NCBI RefSeq assembly: GCF_002812705.1 | Contig: NZ_CP025030.1 | Span: forward strand, 3,534,001 to 3,598,000 | Length of the DNA: 64,000 nt | Source of the DNA: Achromobacter spanius | Lineage (GTDB): Bacteria > Pseudomonadota > Gammaproteobacteria > Burkholderiales > Burkholderiaceae_B | Reading direction: 5' to 3' | Shown here: positions 21,183-29,128 of the stretch, in pieces | How the letters are laid out: each line of letters starts with the position of its first letter | Position numbering within the stretch: position 1 is the first letter of the stretch | Translations under genes and position numbers: made by a program | The notes under the pieces: model-generated | The model's input: the letters and a program-made list of their open reading frames with translations, nothing else | Database searches by the model: none | Told to the model about the DNA's origin: nothing

Positions 21183-22114
21183 ATCGTGTCGGGCGAGGCG
21201 GGCGGCGCGCTGCGCACCAGGGCTTGCATGGCGACTCGCGCGCGTTCGTAGACGACGGTGCCGCTGGCCATGAACCAGCCGCTGGCGGTGGTGACGGTGG
21301 GGGCGGTCGCCTCGACGCCAGTGCCGGCGAGGCGGTTGCTGAAGTCGCCGGCGTTGTTGAACCAGTTGCCACGATCGCGTTCGCCCGTCATGGCGCGTGC
21401 CTGGCTCAGCGACAGCCCGGGCACCAGGGCGGCAATGACTTCGGCGGGCGCGGTGTTGACGTTGACGCTGGTGGCTACCGGCAGCACCGTCATCGTGCGG
21501 CGCATTTCGTTGCGCACGGCGGGTTCCAGCCCAAGCTGGGCGGCAATTTCATCCACGCCGCGCGGCAGCGGCGCGCGCGAATCGGGGGTGGCGGCGGGTT
21601 GGCCACTGGCGCCGGAAGGCGCGTCGGCCGCCAGCGCGGGCGGCTGCGCCAGGGCAATGATGTCGATGAGGTGAGCAGCCAGCGTGTCGGGCAACTGCTG
21701 CGCGGCCAGCAGGCGGCGCAGCACTTTTTCCTGCTCGGGCTGCGGCACGCCGTTGCGCGCGAGGTTGCTCAGGTTGTACTTGCCCTGTTCGTCTTGCACG
21801 CGGCCCGAGAACACGGCGACGCGGTCGTCGCCGGGGCGTTCGATGCGCGTGTCGAGGATGGGCGTGGCCCAGATCTGGTCGCCGCGCGTGGTGGATTCGC
21901 GCTTGCCGTGGTCGCGGATGACCAGGCGCGCCCAGTCGATGCCACCCGCCAGCATGACGCGGGCCTGCACGCGCGACATCTCGTTCTCCACGCGCCGCGT
22001 GCTGGCGGTCTGGCGCTGGAACAGGCTGGTGGTCAGCGCCGCCACGATGGCCACGATGATCAATGCGCTGATGACCGCCGCGCCGCGTTCCTTCAGGGTA
22101 GAGCGTGGCGTCAT
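21161..22114 (-). CDS. gspK: Type II secretion minor pseudopilin GspK
   Basis: A 317-residue pseudopilin that caps the pseudopilus tip with GspI and GspJ. A leader peptide (LKERGAAVISALIIVAIVA) lacks the Glu5-containing FTLIE of the other pseudopilins, as is normal for GspK. The helix-hairpin-helix-like insert domain is visible (VNVNTAPAEVIAALVPGLS, WFNNAGDFSNRLAG). The ATG at 22114 overlaps the gspJ stop by four bases. A longer frame continues upstream but is only the shifted gspJ sequence. Confidence 0.93.
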   Translation of the reverse strand: MTPRSTLKERGAAVISALIIVAIVAALTTSLFQRQTASTRRVENEMSRVQARVMLAGGIDWARLVIRDHGKRESTTRGDQIWATPILDTRIERPGDDRVAVFSGRVQDEQGKYNLSNLARNGVPQPEQEKVLRRLLAAQQLPDTLAAHLIDIIALAQPPALAADAPSGASGQPAATPDSRAPLPRGVDEIAAQLGLEPAVRNEMRRTMTVLPVATSVNVNTAPAEVIAALVPGLSLSQARAMTGERDRGNWFNNAGDFSNRLAGTGVEATAPTVTTASGWFMASGTVVYERARVAMQALVRSAPPASPDTIWTREIP

Positions 22115-22749
22115 GGCAGCTCCAGGACGCGCGTGTAGCGCTGCGGCGCGTTGGCCGCGCCGCGTTCCAGCGTGATTTCGATGCCGGTGGGCGCCGTGCC
22201 GAAACTGGCGTTGGCGTCCGCCCAGCCCACGCCCGGCACCCAGGCGCGCAGGCTCAGCACGCGCACGCCGGGCAGCAGCAACACGGCATTGACCGCGGGG
22301 GGCAGCGGGCTGCGCGGCGCTGGCGGCCCGCTGGCGCGCCACAGGCCGTCCGCCCGCACCTGCCATTGCACGCGCTGCCAGAGGCCATTGCCGTCGGTAT
22401 CGGGGCGCAGCAGTTCCAGCGTTTGCCCGCCCGTGTTCTGGCGCAGCAGGCGCAGCCCGCTCGTCAGCGCAACGGCGTCTTTGCCGGGCGCATCGAAGCG
22501 GGGGCCGGTGTAGGACAGTTCCACGTCGCGCGCCATCTGGCCCAGTGTCCGGACGATGGCGTCGGTGTCTTCGGCCTGTTGTTCGATGCGGTCGCGCGCG
22601 CTGGACACGCTGGCCAGGCCGCGCCAGGCCATCAGGCTGACCAGCGCCATCAACGCCAGCGCAACCAGCACCTCGATCAGGGTAAAGCCGGCCTGGGACG
22701 CGCGGGTGGGGCGCTCGACGGGTGGGGATAGCACGCGGCGCATCGTCAT
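22111..22749 (-). CDS. gspJ: Type II secretion minor pseudopilin GspJ
   Basis: A 212-residue minor pseudopilin. A prepilin peptidase site (QAGFTLIEVLVALALMALV) starts at residue 20, followed by the long helix and a beta-rich C-terminal domain with GLWQRVQWQVRADGLWR and LRAWVPGVGWADAN. The start overlaps the gspI stop (ATGA). The dedicated prepilin peptidase (GspO/PilD) that would process this leader is not in the window. Confidence 0.92.
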   Translation of the reverse strand: MTMRRVLSPPVERPTRASQAGFTLIEVLVALALMALVSLMAWRGLASVSSARDRIEQQAEDTDAIVRTLGQMARDVELSYTGPRFDAPGKDAVALTSGLRLLRQNTGGQTLELLRPDTDGNGLWQRVQWQVRADGLWRASGPPAPRSPLPPAVNAVLLLPGVRVLSLRAWVPGVGWADANASFGTAPTGIEITLERGAANAPQRYTRVLELP

Positions 22750-23198
22750 CGCAGGCTGGACAGCAGGCCGTCCAATTGCAGTAGCACGGCGTCCGGCCGG
22801 CCCGACGCGGCGTCATGGACGTTGACCGATACCTGCCGGAAGCTGCGGTTCATCGAATTCGTGAAGACCAGTTCGCACTGCAACGCGCGGCCGCCTTGCG
22901 GGCAGGGCACGGTTTGCGATCCCGCGCGCGGCAAGCTCTGTTCCAGCCGCAATTGGGTCAAGGCATTCTGCGCGGCCAGCAGCGCCAAGGTCTTGTCCTG
23001 CAAGGCGCGGTTGTTGGCCGTCATGACGCCGGTGGCGCGCAGCGCGGCGGCCATCGCCACGGCAATGATGGCCAGCGCCACCAGCACTTCAATCAGCGTG
23101 AAGCCGCGCTGGCGCTGGGGGCGCTTGGGGTGTTGAGTGCGCTTTGTGCGCTTGGCGACAAGCTTGGTGGCGCAAAGAGGAAAATCAGCGGATGTCAT
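22746..23198 (-). CDS. gspI: Type II secretion minor pseudopilin GspI
   Basis: A 150-residue minor pseudopilin with a long basic leader (KRTKRTQHPKRPQRQRG) before the cleavage motif GFTLIEVLVALAIIAVAMA. The conserved LRATGVMTANNRALQDKTLA helix and a short C-terminal domain follow. The ATG at 23198 overlaps the gspH end by 14 bases; a further in-frame start 39 bases upstream would lengthen the leader only. Confidence 0.9.
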   Translation of the reverse strand: MTSADFPLCATKLVAKRTKRTQHPKRPQRQRGFTLIEVLVALAIIAVAMAAALRATGVMTANNRALQDKTLALLAAQNALTQLRLEQSLPRAGSQTVPCPQGGRALQCELVFTNSMNRSFRQVSVNVHDAASGRPDAVLLQLDGLLSSLR

Positions 23199-23673
23199 AA
23201 CGGCCGGCGGCGTCGCGTTGCAGGGTGACCTGGTCATCGCCCGCGCGCAGGGTCAGCGTGATCGGGTCGGCGACCCATTCGGTGTTGAACACTAGCGGCC
23301 GGTTGGGGGCCAGACTCAGGTGGACGACGCCCGCGTGCCAGGACTGCGGGCGCAGCATGTCGTCCTGCTCCAGGCGGTCTACCGGCACGGGCACGTTTTC
23401 GTCGGCGCTGGGGCCGGGCAAGCGGCCCTGGCGCTCGAACGACCAGCCTTGGTCGCTGGCCAGCCAGCGTATGGGCCGGCCGTCGCTGCGGGCTTCGCTT
23501 TGCGCCACGGTGAACGCATCGGCCAGGCGTTCGGCGTCGACGCGCAGGCCGTTGTCGCGCTTGCCGATCGACAGGCTCACCATGCTGGCGGCAATGGCCA
23601 CAATCACCAGCACCACCAACACCTCGACCAGCGTGAAGCCGCGCTCAGAGCTCCCAGGAACCGATGTCGGCAT
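23185..23673 (-). CDS. gspH: Type II secretion minor pseudopilin GspH
   Basis: A 162-residue minor pseudopilin: cleavage motif ERGFTLVEVLVVLVIVAIAA, then a GspH-type domain (AERLADAFTVAQSEARSDGR, SDQGWSFERQGR). The ATG at 23673 (MPTSVPGSSERG) gives a normal short leader and overlaps gspG by 29 bases. A start 36 bases further upstream is possible. Confidence 0.9.
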   Translation of the reverse strand: MPTSVPGSSERGFTLVEVLVVLVIVAIAASMVSLSIGKRDNGLRVDAERLADAFTVAQSEARSDGRPIRWLASDQGWSFERQGRLPGPSADENVPVPVDRLEQDDMLRPQSWHAGVVHLSLAPNRPLVFNTEWVADPITLTLRAGDDQVTLQRDAAGRYDIR

Positions 23674-24073
23674 CGCCGTTTTCTCCACCGGGCTTGTTGT
23701 CGGCGCCAAACGAGAACACGTCGATGTCGCCCTTGACGCCCGGGCTCAGGTATTGATAGGGGTGGCCCCAGGGGTCGTTGGGCAGCTTGTCCAGATAGCC
23801 GCGCCAGTTCGACGCGCCATCCGGCTTTTCAGCCAGCGCGCGCAGGCCTTGCGCCGTGGTCGGATAGCGGCCGTTGTCCAGCCGGTACAGCTTCAAGGCC
23901 TGCATGATGCCGCCAATATCCTGACGCGCCGCCACCTGCCGCGCCTGGTCCGGGCGGTCCAGCACGCGCGGCACGATCAGCGCCGCCAGAATCCCCATGA
24001 TCACAATCACCACCATGATCTCGATCAGGGTGAAACCTTGCTGACGGGCAAGCCCGCGCGGTAACTGACGCAC
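23645..24073 (-). CDS. gspG: Type II secretion major pseudopilin GspG
   Basis: A 142-residue major pseudopilin and first gene of the gspG-H-I-J-K-L-M-N transcript. The leader MRQLPRGLARQQG is cut before FTLIEIMVVIVIMGILAAL. The calcium-binding C-terminal region is complete (DNGRYPTTAQGLRAL, NDPWGHPYQYLSPG, DVFSFGADNKPGGENGDADI). The gene begins 74 bases downstream of the unrelated tctC-type gene, and a CTGTCAT half-site lies in that gap. Confidence 0.96.
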   Translation of the reverse strand: MRQLPRGLARQQGFTLIEIMVVIVIMGILAALIVPRVLDRPDQARQVAARQDIGGIMQALKLYRLDNGRYPTTAQGLRALAEKPDGASNWRGYLDKLPNDPWGHPYQYLSPGVKGDIDVFSFGADNKPGGENGDADIGSWEL

Positions 24074-24110
24074 TTTACGACTCCGGTCTTCTAGTAGAAG
24101 CCCGGAATTG

Positions 24111-24129
24111 TGGACATGAAATATGACAG
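24111..24129 (-). promoter_or_regulatory. Possible Pho-type half-sites before gspG
   Basis: On the minus strand CTGTCAT is followed by ATTTC and ATGTCCA. The first half is a perfect PhoB half-site; the second is one base out of the usual 11-base register. A -10-like TACTAG lies 14 bases on. The position, in the short gap between the tctC-type gene and gspG, suits a promoter for the pseudopilin operon. Confidence 0.35.
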
Positions 24130-24147
24130 TAATGCTTGCGCCGACGC

Positions 24148-25107
24148 TTATTCGACCCAGGGCGTTTGCGCCCAGATCTGACGCAGGCGGGCATCGTCAC
24201 CCTTCAGGCGTTCCTGCCACTGGGGGCCGTCCACGTAGTCCATCTCGGTGAACTGCTGTTTCATCTGGGCCTGGAAGTCCGGGTTGGCTGCAACCTTGCC
24301 CAGCGCCTTGCGCAATTTTTCGGACACGTCGGCGGGTAGTCCCTTGGGTGCGACGATTCCGCGTTCCGATGCAAACACCAGGTTCACGCCCAGTTCCTTG
24401 AATGTGGGCACGTCGGGGCCCAACGGCGAGCGCTTCTCGCTGGCCTGCGCCAGCACGCGCATGTTCTTGCCGTGATAGGGCATGACTTCGCCCAGGTTCA
24501 GGCCGCCGACGACGGTATGACCACCCAGTACCGAACTGCGCAAAGGACCCGCGCCGTTGTAGGGCACGTGATTCAGCTTGGTGCCGGTCTGGGCCTGGAA
24601 CAGCACCAGCGCCAGATGGTCGTCGGTGCCGACGCCGGTGGACCCATAGCTGATTGAGCCGGGCTTTTCCTTGGCGGCGGCGATCAGGGCTTCCAGCGTT
24701 TGATAGGGGCTGTTGCTGGCCACGCTGAATGCGCTGGGGTCCCGCACCAGATTGGCCAGGTAGGTGAAGTCGTCACTAGTGAAGCCTGCCTTGCGTTCGA
24801 TGGGCAAGGACACCAGCCCAGGCATGTTCGTCATGGACAGCGTGTAGCCGTCCGGCTTGGCGCGCGCCACATAGGCCAGGGCAATGGCGCTGGACGCGCC
24901 CGGTTTGTTCTGCACCACCACGGTGGCGCCCAGTTCCTTTTCCAGAAAGACCGCCAGCGAACGGGCAGTGAGATCCGTGCCACCGCCAGGCGCAAAACCC
25001 ACGATCAATTCGATCGGGTGGTCAGGCCATGCCCAAGCGGGCAACGCGGCACACAGGCCAGCAACGGAAAGCACGGCGCGCGCGGCGCTCTTGCGTGAAA
25101 AAAACAT
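24148..25107 (-). CDS. Bug/TctC-family extracytoplasmic solute-binding protein
   Basis: A 319-residue periplasmic binding protein of the tripartite tricarboxylate transporter family, numerous in Bordetella and Achromobacter. The signal peptide ends WAWPDHP. Family hallmarks are IELIVGFAPGGGTDLTARSL, VVVQNKPGASSAIALAYVA, VPYNGAGPLRSSVLGGH and APKGLPADVSEKLRKAL. No TctA/TctB membrane genes are nearby, as is usual for orphan Bug proteins. It is probably the last gene of the aldehyde dehydrogenase-epimerase transcript, so the ligand may be the substrate of those enzymes, likely a carboxylate. Confidence 0.93.
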   Translation of the reverse strand: MFFSRKSAARAVLSVAGLCAALPAWAWPDHPIELIVGFAPGGGTDLTARSLAVFLEKELGATVVVQNKPGASSAIALAYVARAKPDGYTLSMTNMPGLVSLPIERKAGFTSDDFTYLANLVRDPSAFSVASNSPYQTLEALIAAAKEKPGSISYGSTGVGTDDHLALVLFQAQTGTKLNHVPYNGAGPLRSSVLGGHTVVGGLNLGEVMPYHGKNMRVLAQASEKRSPLGPDVPTFKELGVNLVFASERGIVAPKGLPADVSEKLRKALGKVAANPDFQAQMKQQFTEMDYVDGPQWQERLKGDDARLRQIWAQTPWVE

Positions 25108-25185
25108 GTTGTCTCCAGGTTTTGTGTTTGAAATTGGACGTGGGAAGTCGAAGCGCGCCGCTTGCCGGCAATATCTTGCCGGCGT

Positions 25186-25272
25186 TCATGAGTCCTTGGG
25201 GATCCAGGCGAGCTTGATGCCCCGCATCGGGTCCGCCTTCTGTTGACGCGGACCCTGCACGCGTTTTGCTGC
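25186..25272 (-). other. Short open tail resembling a protein C-terminus; nothing else in the 25108-25339 gap
   Basis: Between the epimerase and the TctC-type gene, a minus-strand frame preceded by TAA reads through ADPMRGIKLAWIPKDS to a stop. It looks like the end of a protein rather than a whole gene, with only a GTG or an internal ATG as starts. It may be a scar of a deleted operon gene. The family is not recognised and it may be chance. Confidence 0.2.
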
Positions 25273-25339
25273 TTATTGCCTGACGCTCTGTGGCGCCATG
25301 TGGCGAGTTCTGCTTTGGGCTCGCCCTGTGGGTGCGGAC

Positions 25340-26362
25340 TTAGCCGGCTTCCTGCGCTTCGCGCCAGGCGAGCAGCCGGGCCACGCCTTCGGCCATGCCG
25401 ACCTTCGGTTGCCAGCCGATGTGCTGGCCGGCCAGGTCGTGCGGGATATGGAACGCACCGCCTGAGGTCAGGCGCACGGTGCCGGGCGGGTCGGGTTTGA
25501 TCTCGGGTTGTAGATCGCTCTTGCAGTAGTCGAGTACCAAGCGCACCAATTCGCCGGTGGTGATGGGCGCGGGACCCGACACGTTCACCGCCACGTCGGT
25601 CGCCGCGCTCTGGAACGCCGCGACATTGGCGCGCGCCACGTCGGAGACGTGTACGAAGTGCTTGGTGTCGGTGCCGTCGCCCGGCAGCACGGGGCGTTCA
25701 CCCTTGCGCACGCGGTCGTAGGTTTCCATGATGTACAGCGAGTTGGCGGCGCGGTAGTGCTGGCGTTCGCCGTAAACCGTGGAGTAGCGCAACACCACGT
25801 AGTCCAGCCCGGACTTCTGGTAGTACTGGCGGCAAAGCTGCTCGCCCATGATCTTGGACGCACCATACAGAATGGCGGCCGGGGGCGCGCCTTCGGAATG
25901 GAAAGGGCCGTTCTCGACCAGCGCGCCGGCGATGCCGGTGCCATAGCCATAGACCGCGTTGGATGAGGCGAAGACGATTTTCCGCACCTTGTTGGCGCGG
26001 CAGGCTTCCAGCATGTTCTGCGCGCCGCGGACGTTGACGTCCACCGCCTGCCATGGCGTCTGGGAAAAGCCCAGTGTCATGTAGGCGGCCAGGTGCAGTA
26101 CGCCGTCCACGCCCTCGGTCGCAGCAAGCAGGTCCGGCAGGCGCATCAGATCGCCGCGAACCACTTTCACGCGGGGATTGTCCTGCAGGTGGGCAATGGC
26201 CTCGGGGGTGCCGAATGCAAAATTGTCCAGCAGGATCACTTCTTTCGCGCCGGCGGCCAGCAAGGCGTCGGCGGTGTGGGAGCCCACCAGGCTGGCGGCG
26301 CCAGCGATCAGGATGCGGGAGTCGGCCAGCGACAGCGCCGCGCTTTTCTTTTCAGTTGTCAT
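25340..26362 (-). CDS. NAD-dependent epimerase/dehydratase (extended SDR)
   Basis: A 340-residue extended short-chain dehydrogenase, UDP-glucose 4-epimerase-like, probably acting on a sugar or related hydroxy compound. Visible are a Rossmann loop (LIAGAASLVGSHTADALL), LHLAAYMTLG, the Ser/Tyr/Lys active site (FASSNAVYG, YGASKIMGEQL) and VLRYSTVYGERQH. The glycine motif reads GAASLVG, so the middle glycine of GxxGxxG is Ser. The gene starts six bases after the aldehyde dehydrogenase stop, so the two are co-transcribed. The substrate is unknown. Confidence 0.85.
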   Translation of the reverse strand: MTTEKKSAALSLADSRILIAGAASLVGSHTADALLAAGAKEVILLDNFAFGTPEAIAHLQDNPRVKVVRGDLMRLPDLLAATEGVDGVLHLAAYMTLGFSQTPWQAVDVNVRGAQNMLEACRANKVRKIVFASSNAVYGYGTGIAGALVENGPFHSEGAPPAAILYGASKIMGEQLCRQYYQKSGLDYVVLRYSTVYGERQHYRAANSLYIMETYDRVRKGERPVLPGDGTDTKHFVHVSDVARANVAAFQSAATDVAVNVSGPAPITTGELVRLVLDYCKSDLQPEIKPDPPGTVRLTSGGAFHIPHDLAGQHIGWQPKVGMAEGVARLLAWREAQEAG

Positions 26363-26368
26363 GTTGCT

Positions 26369-27844
26369 TTAAAGTCCCATGGGTTTTTCATGCATGCCCC
26401 AGTACAGGCTCTTGACCTGGCTGTACAGGCGCAGGCCGTGCAGGCCTTTTTCGCGCCCGATGCCGCTGGCCTTGAAGCCGCCGAACGGGGTGGCAATATG
26501 CGATTGCTTGTAGGTATTGATCCAGATAGAGCCGGCCTCGATCTCGCGGGCCACGCGCCAGGCGCGGGCGTAGTCGCCCGTCCACATGCCGGCGGCCAGG
26601 CCGAAGGCGGTGTCGTTGGCCTGATGGACAACGTCGTCCTCGTCGTCAAAGGGCAGCGCCACCAGCACGGGGCCGAAAATTTCTTCCTGGCACACGCGGG
26701 CCTGGTTGCCCAGCCCGTCTATGACCGTGGGCAGATAGAACCAGCCATTGGCCAGTTCCGCCTGGGTGGGCGGCTCGCCGCCCACCAGCACGCGGCCGCC
26801 TTCGGCGCGGCCGATATCCACATAGCCGGCGACCTTGTCGCGATGCGCGCGCGACACCAGAGGCCCCATCTGCGTTGCCGGGTCGTCCGGCAGTCCGACG
26901 CGCACTTGCCGCGTGCGCTCCACCAACGCTTCCATGAAGCGCTGGTAGATGGATTTCTGCACGAACAGGCGCGAGCCCGCAACGCAGCTCTGGCCCGCCG
27001 AACCGAAGATGCCCGAGACCACGCCCGCCACGGCGCGGTCCAGGTCGGCATCGTCGAACACAATGTGGGGTGACTTGCCGCCCAACTCCAGTCCGACCGG
27101 AATCAGGCGCTGGCCCGCGATGCCCCCAATGGCGCGTCCGGTTTCTGTGCCGCCGGTGAACGACACCATGCGCACGCCGGGGTGTTTGACCAGCGCGGCT
27201 CCCACGTCTTCGCCATGGCCGGGAAGCACGGTCAGCAGGCCTTCCGGCAAGCCGGCCTCGCCGCAGATGCGCGCCAGTTCCAGGGCCAACTGGGGAGTTT
27301 CCTCGGAAGGCTTGAGCAACACGGCGTTGCCGGCGGCGAGCGCTGGCGCGGCTTTCTGCGCCTCGTTCATGATGGGCGAGTTCCACGGCGTAATCGCCGC
27401 GATCACCCCGAACGGCTCAGCCAGCGCCATGGAAAAGTACTCGCCGCGTGGCGAGGTCATTTCGTTCTGCCAGGTTTCGCACACGGCCGCGTAGTAGCGG
27501 AAATGGCCGGCCGCGCTGTCGACCATGTTCAGGCATTCTTTCCAGGGCTTGCCGCTGTCTTGCATTTGCAGGCGCGCCAAGGGTTCGCGCTCGGCGGCAA
27601 GGCGTCGGCCGATTTCGTACAAGGTGGCGGCGCGCTGGTCCGGGCGCAGCTTGCGCCAGGGCTTATTGTGGAAAGCGTCCCAGGCGATGGCCACGGCCGC
27701 GTCCACGTCCTGCGCAGAGGCGCGCGTGACGACGCCGGCTATGCTGCCGTCGGCCGGGTTGATGGAGGTGATGACGGCGTCGCCGTCTTGGCTCAGGCGC
27801 CAGTTGGCTCCTAGCCGGAAGGGCTTGTTGCTTGATGCGTCCAT
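26369..27844 (-). CDS. Aldehyde dehydrogenase (NAD(P)+)
   Basis: A 491-residue aldehyde dehydrogenase, oxidising an aldehyde to the acid. Motifs in order: PWNSPIMNEAQKAAPALAAG (substrate/cofactor channel), FTGGTETGRAIG (Rossmann), ELGGKSPHIVFDDADLD with the general-base Glu, GQSCVAGSRLFVQ with the nucleophile Cys, and EEIFGPVLVALPF. The ATG at 27844 is preferred to an upstream TTG. It is the first gene of the operon with the epimerase and binding protein and diverges from a LysR regulator, pointing to an inducible catabolic pathway. A betaine- or hydroxymuconic-type substrate is possible but unproven. Confidence 0.93.
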   Translation of the reverse strand: MDASSNKPFRLGANWRLSQDGDAVITSINPADGSIAGVVTRASAQDVDAAVAIAWDAFHNKPWRKLRPDQRAATLYEIGRRLAAEREPLARLQMQDSGKPWKECLNMVDSAAGHFRYYAAVCETWQNEMTSPRGEYFSMALAEPFGVIAAITPWNSPIMNEAQKAAPALAAGNAVLLKPSEETPQLALELARICGEAGLPEGLLTVLPGHGEDVGAALVKHPGVRMVSFTGGTETGRAIGGIAGQRLIPVGLELGGKSPHIVFDDADLDRAVAGVVSGIFGSAGQSCVAGSRLFVQKSIYQRFMEALVERTRQVRVGLPDDPATQMGPLVSRAHRDKVAGYVDIGRAEGGRVLVGGEPPTQAELANGWFYLPTVIDGLGNQARVCQEEIFGPVLVALPFDDEDDVVHQANDTAFGLAAGMWTGDYARAWRVAREIEAGSIWINTYKQSHIATPFGGFKASGIGREKGLHGLRLYSQVKSLYWGMHEKPMGL

Positions 27845-27889
27845 AACGTCTTTGAGGGTCAAGGGCTTCGGTAGACGTCATCATCGGCT

Positions 27890-27936
27890 GCTCGATTATT
27901 AGACACAAATAGATATTTATTTAATATTCTTAGTCT
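27890..27936. promoter_or_regulatory. AT-rich divergent control region of the LysR/aldehyde dehydrogenase pair
   Basis: This stretch is markedly AT-rich against its surroundings and contains an inverted TAGAC...GTCTA pair (27900-27904 and 27933-27937) plus AT-rich tracts resembling promoter elements. A LysR-type regulator normally binds here, controlling itself and the divergent operon. Confidence 0.45.
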
Positions 27937-28887
27937 ATGGCTATCAATATCAAATACCGTCCCCTCAAGGCGTTTCTGCTGGCGGTCGACAGTGGGTCGT
28001 TCACGCATGCGGCAAACCAGTTGGGCGTGACGCAGCCCTCATTCACCGCGCTGATCCAGGACCTGGAAGAAGTGCTGGGGCTGCGGTTGTTCGAGCGCAC
28101 GACCCGCAACATCAGCCTGACCAGCGCCGGGCAGGATTTTCATTCACGTGTGCAACGCCCCATCGCCGATCTGGAGGAGGCCTACCGCAGCCTTGCCGAT
28201 TTGGCCGCGGTGCGGCGCGGCAATGTTGCCTTGGGGGCGCTGCCGTCCACCGCCCTGACACTGCTGCCCGCGGCGGTCGGTGCGCTGCGCCTGGCGCATC
28301 CGGCGTTGAAGGTGCGCGTGGTAGAGGCGCACAACGACGAACTGCTGGCCATGCTGCGCACCAATCAGATTGAATTCGCGGTAGCCGCCCAGGCTGATCC
28401 GGCTTCCGACCTGAGCTTCACGCCGCTGGGCGAGGATTGCTTTTGCGCGGTTTATCCCGCGGGGCACCCGCTGGGTGATGTCCGAGGGACGCTGCATTGG
28501 CGCGATGTACTGCGTTACGACCTGATCTTGCTATCGCAGGGGTCCAACGCGCGCCAACAGTTTGACCGTGCCGTGCGCGACGAAGTGGACGCCCCGGCCA
28601 CCGCGCTGCGTTACGACGTGACCAACATGGGCACGGCTGCCGGCATGGTGCGCCAGGGCCTGGGCGTGAGCGTACTGCCCCGCCTGGCACTGCCCGAGCT
28701 GAACCTGTCCGGGTTGCGCTGCGCGCCGTTGGGCGATGCTTCGGCACGCCGCTACATTGGGTTGCTGCACAGGCGTGACCGCTCGCTGTCGCCCGCCGCT
28801 CAGGCATTGGTGGCGCAGTTGGAAAACGTCATGGCAGGGGTCCTGCCCAGCCTGCTGCCCTTGCCACCGCTAGGGAAACCAGGTTGA
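27937..28887 (+). CDS. LysR-family transcriptional regulator of the aldehyde dehydrogenase operon
   Basis: A 316-residue LysR regulator. The winged HTH is at residues 1-65 (KAFLLAVDSGSFTHAANQLG, TQPSFTALIQDLEEVLGLRLFERT) and the effector-binding fold follows (RRGNVALGALPSTALTLLPA, GMVRQGLGVSVLPRLALPEL). It diverges from the aldehyde dehydrogenase gene with about 90 bases between the starts, the standard layout for a regulator of that operon. The inducer is unknown. Confidence 0.93.
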   Translation: MAINIKYRPLKAFLLAVDSGSFTHAANQLGVTQPSFTALIQDLEEVLGLRLFERTTRNISLTSAGQDFHSRVQRPIADLEEAYRSLADLAAVRRGNVALGALPSTALTLLPAAVGALRLAHPALKVRVVEAHNDELLAMLRTNQIEFAVAAQADPASDLSFTPLGEDCFCAVYPAGHPLGDVRGTLHWRDVLRYDLILLSQGSNARQQFDRAVRDEVDAPATALRYDVTNMGTAAGMVRQGLGVSVLPRLALPELNLSGLRCAPLGDASARRYIGLLHRRDRSLSPAAQALVAQLENVMAGVLPSLLPLPPLGKPG

Positions 28888-28965
28888 CCTTGGCGGCCTT
28901 GTTTTCTCGCGGAACGCAGCGGTTTCCCCCAGCCTGCTACCATGGCCCATCTACAAGGAGCGGTA

Positions 28966-29127
28966 ATGGCTACAAAAGAGAAGTCTTCGACTGGTTTGGC
29001 GGCGTTGGTTGAAAAGGCGCTTCAACAGAAGAAGCTGGCTGCCGCCACGCAAAAGCCGACGGGATCTTCCCTGTCGAACATGGCGGGACGCAAGCAAATG
29101 GGGCGTCCGGCAGGTCGTAAACGCTGA
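28966..29127 (+). CDS. Small basic protein, unknown function (53 residues)
   Basis: A short gene with a strong Shine-Dalgarno (AAGGAG, five bases before ATG). The product is Lys/Ala/Gln-rich: MATKEKSSTGLAALVEKALQ, then a KKLAAATQKP stretch and the Gly/Arg tail MGRPAGRKR. There is no signal peptide or membrane segment. The basic tail suggests nucleic-acid binding, but this is a guess. It ends two bases before the convergent gspC-like stop. Confidence 0.6.
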   Translation: MATKEKSSTGLAALVEKALQQKKLAAATQKPTGSSLSNMAGRKQMGRPAGRKR

Positions 29128-29128
29128 T

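Noticed and set aside
21161..22816. 551-residue version of gspK
   Set aside because: The N-terminal 234 residues are a shifted reading of gspJ; the pseudopilin leader and ATGA overlap place the start at 22114.
24148..28887. Mobile genomic island between gspG and gspC
   Set aside because: Insertion is suggested by gene order only; no integrase, transposase, tRNA or direct-repeat boundary was seen, so it is not annotated as a mobile element.
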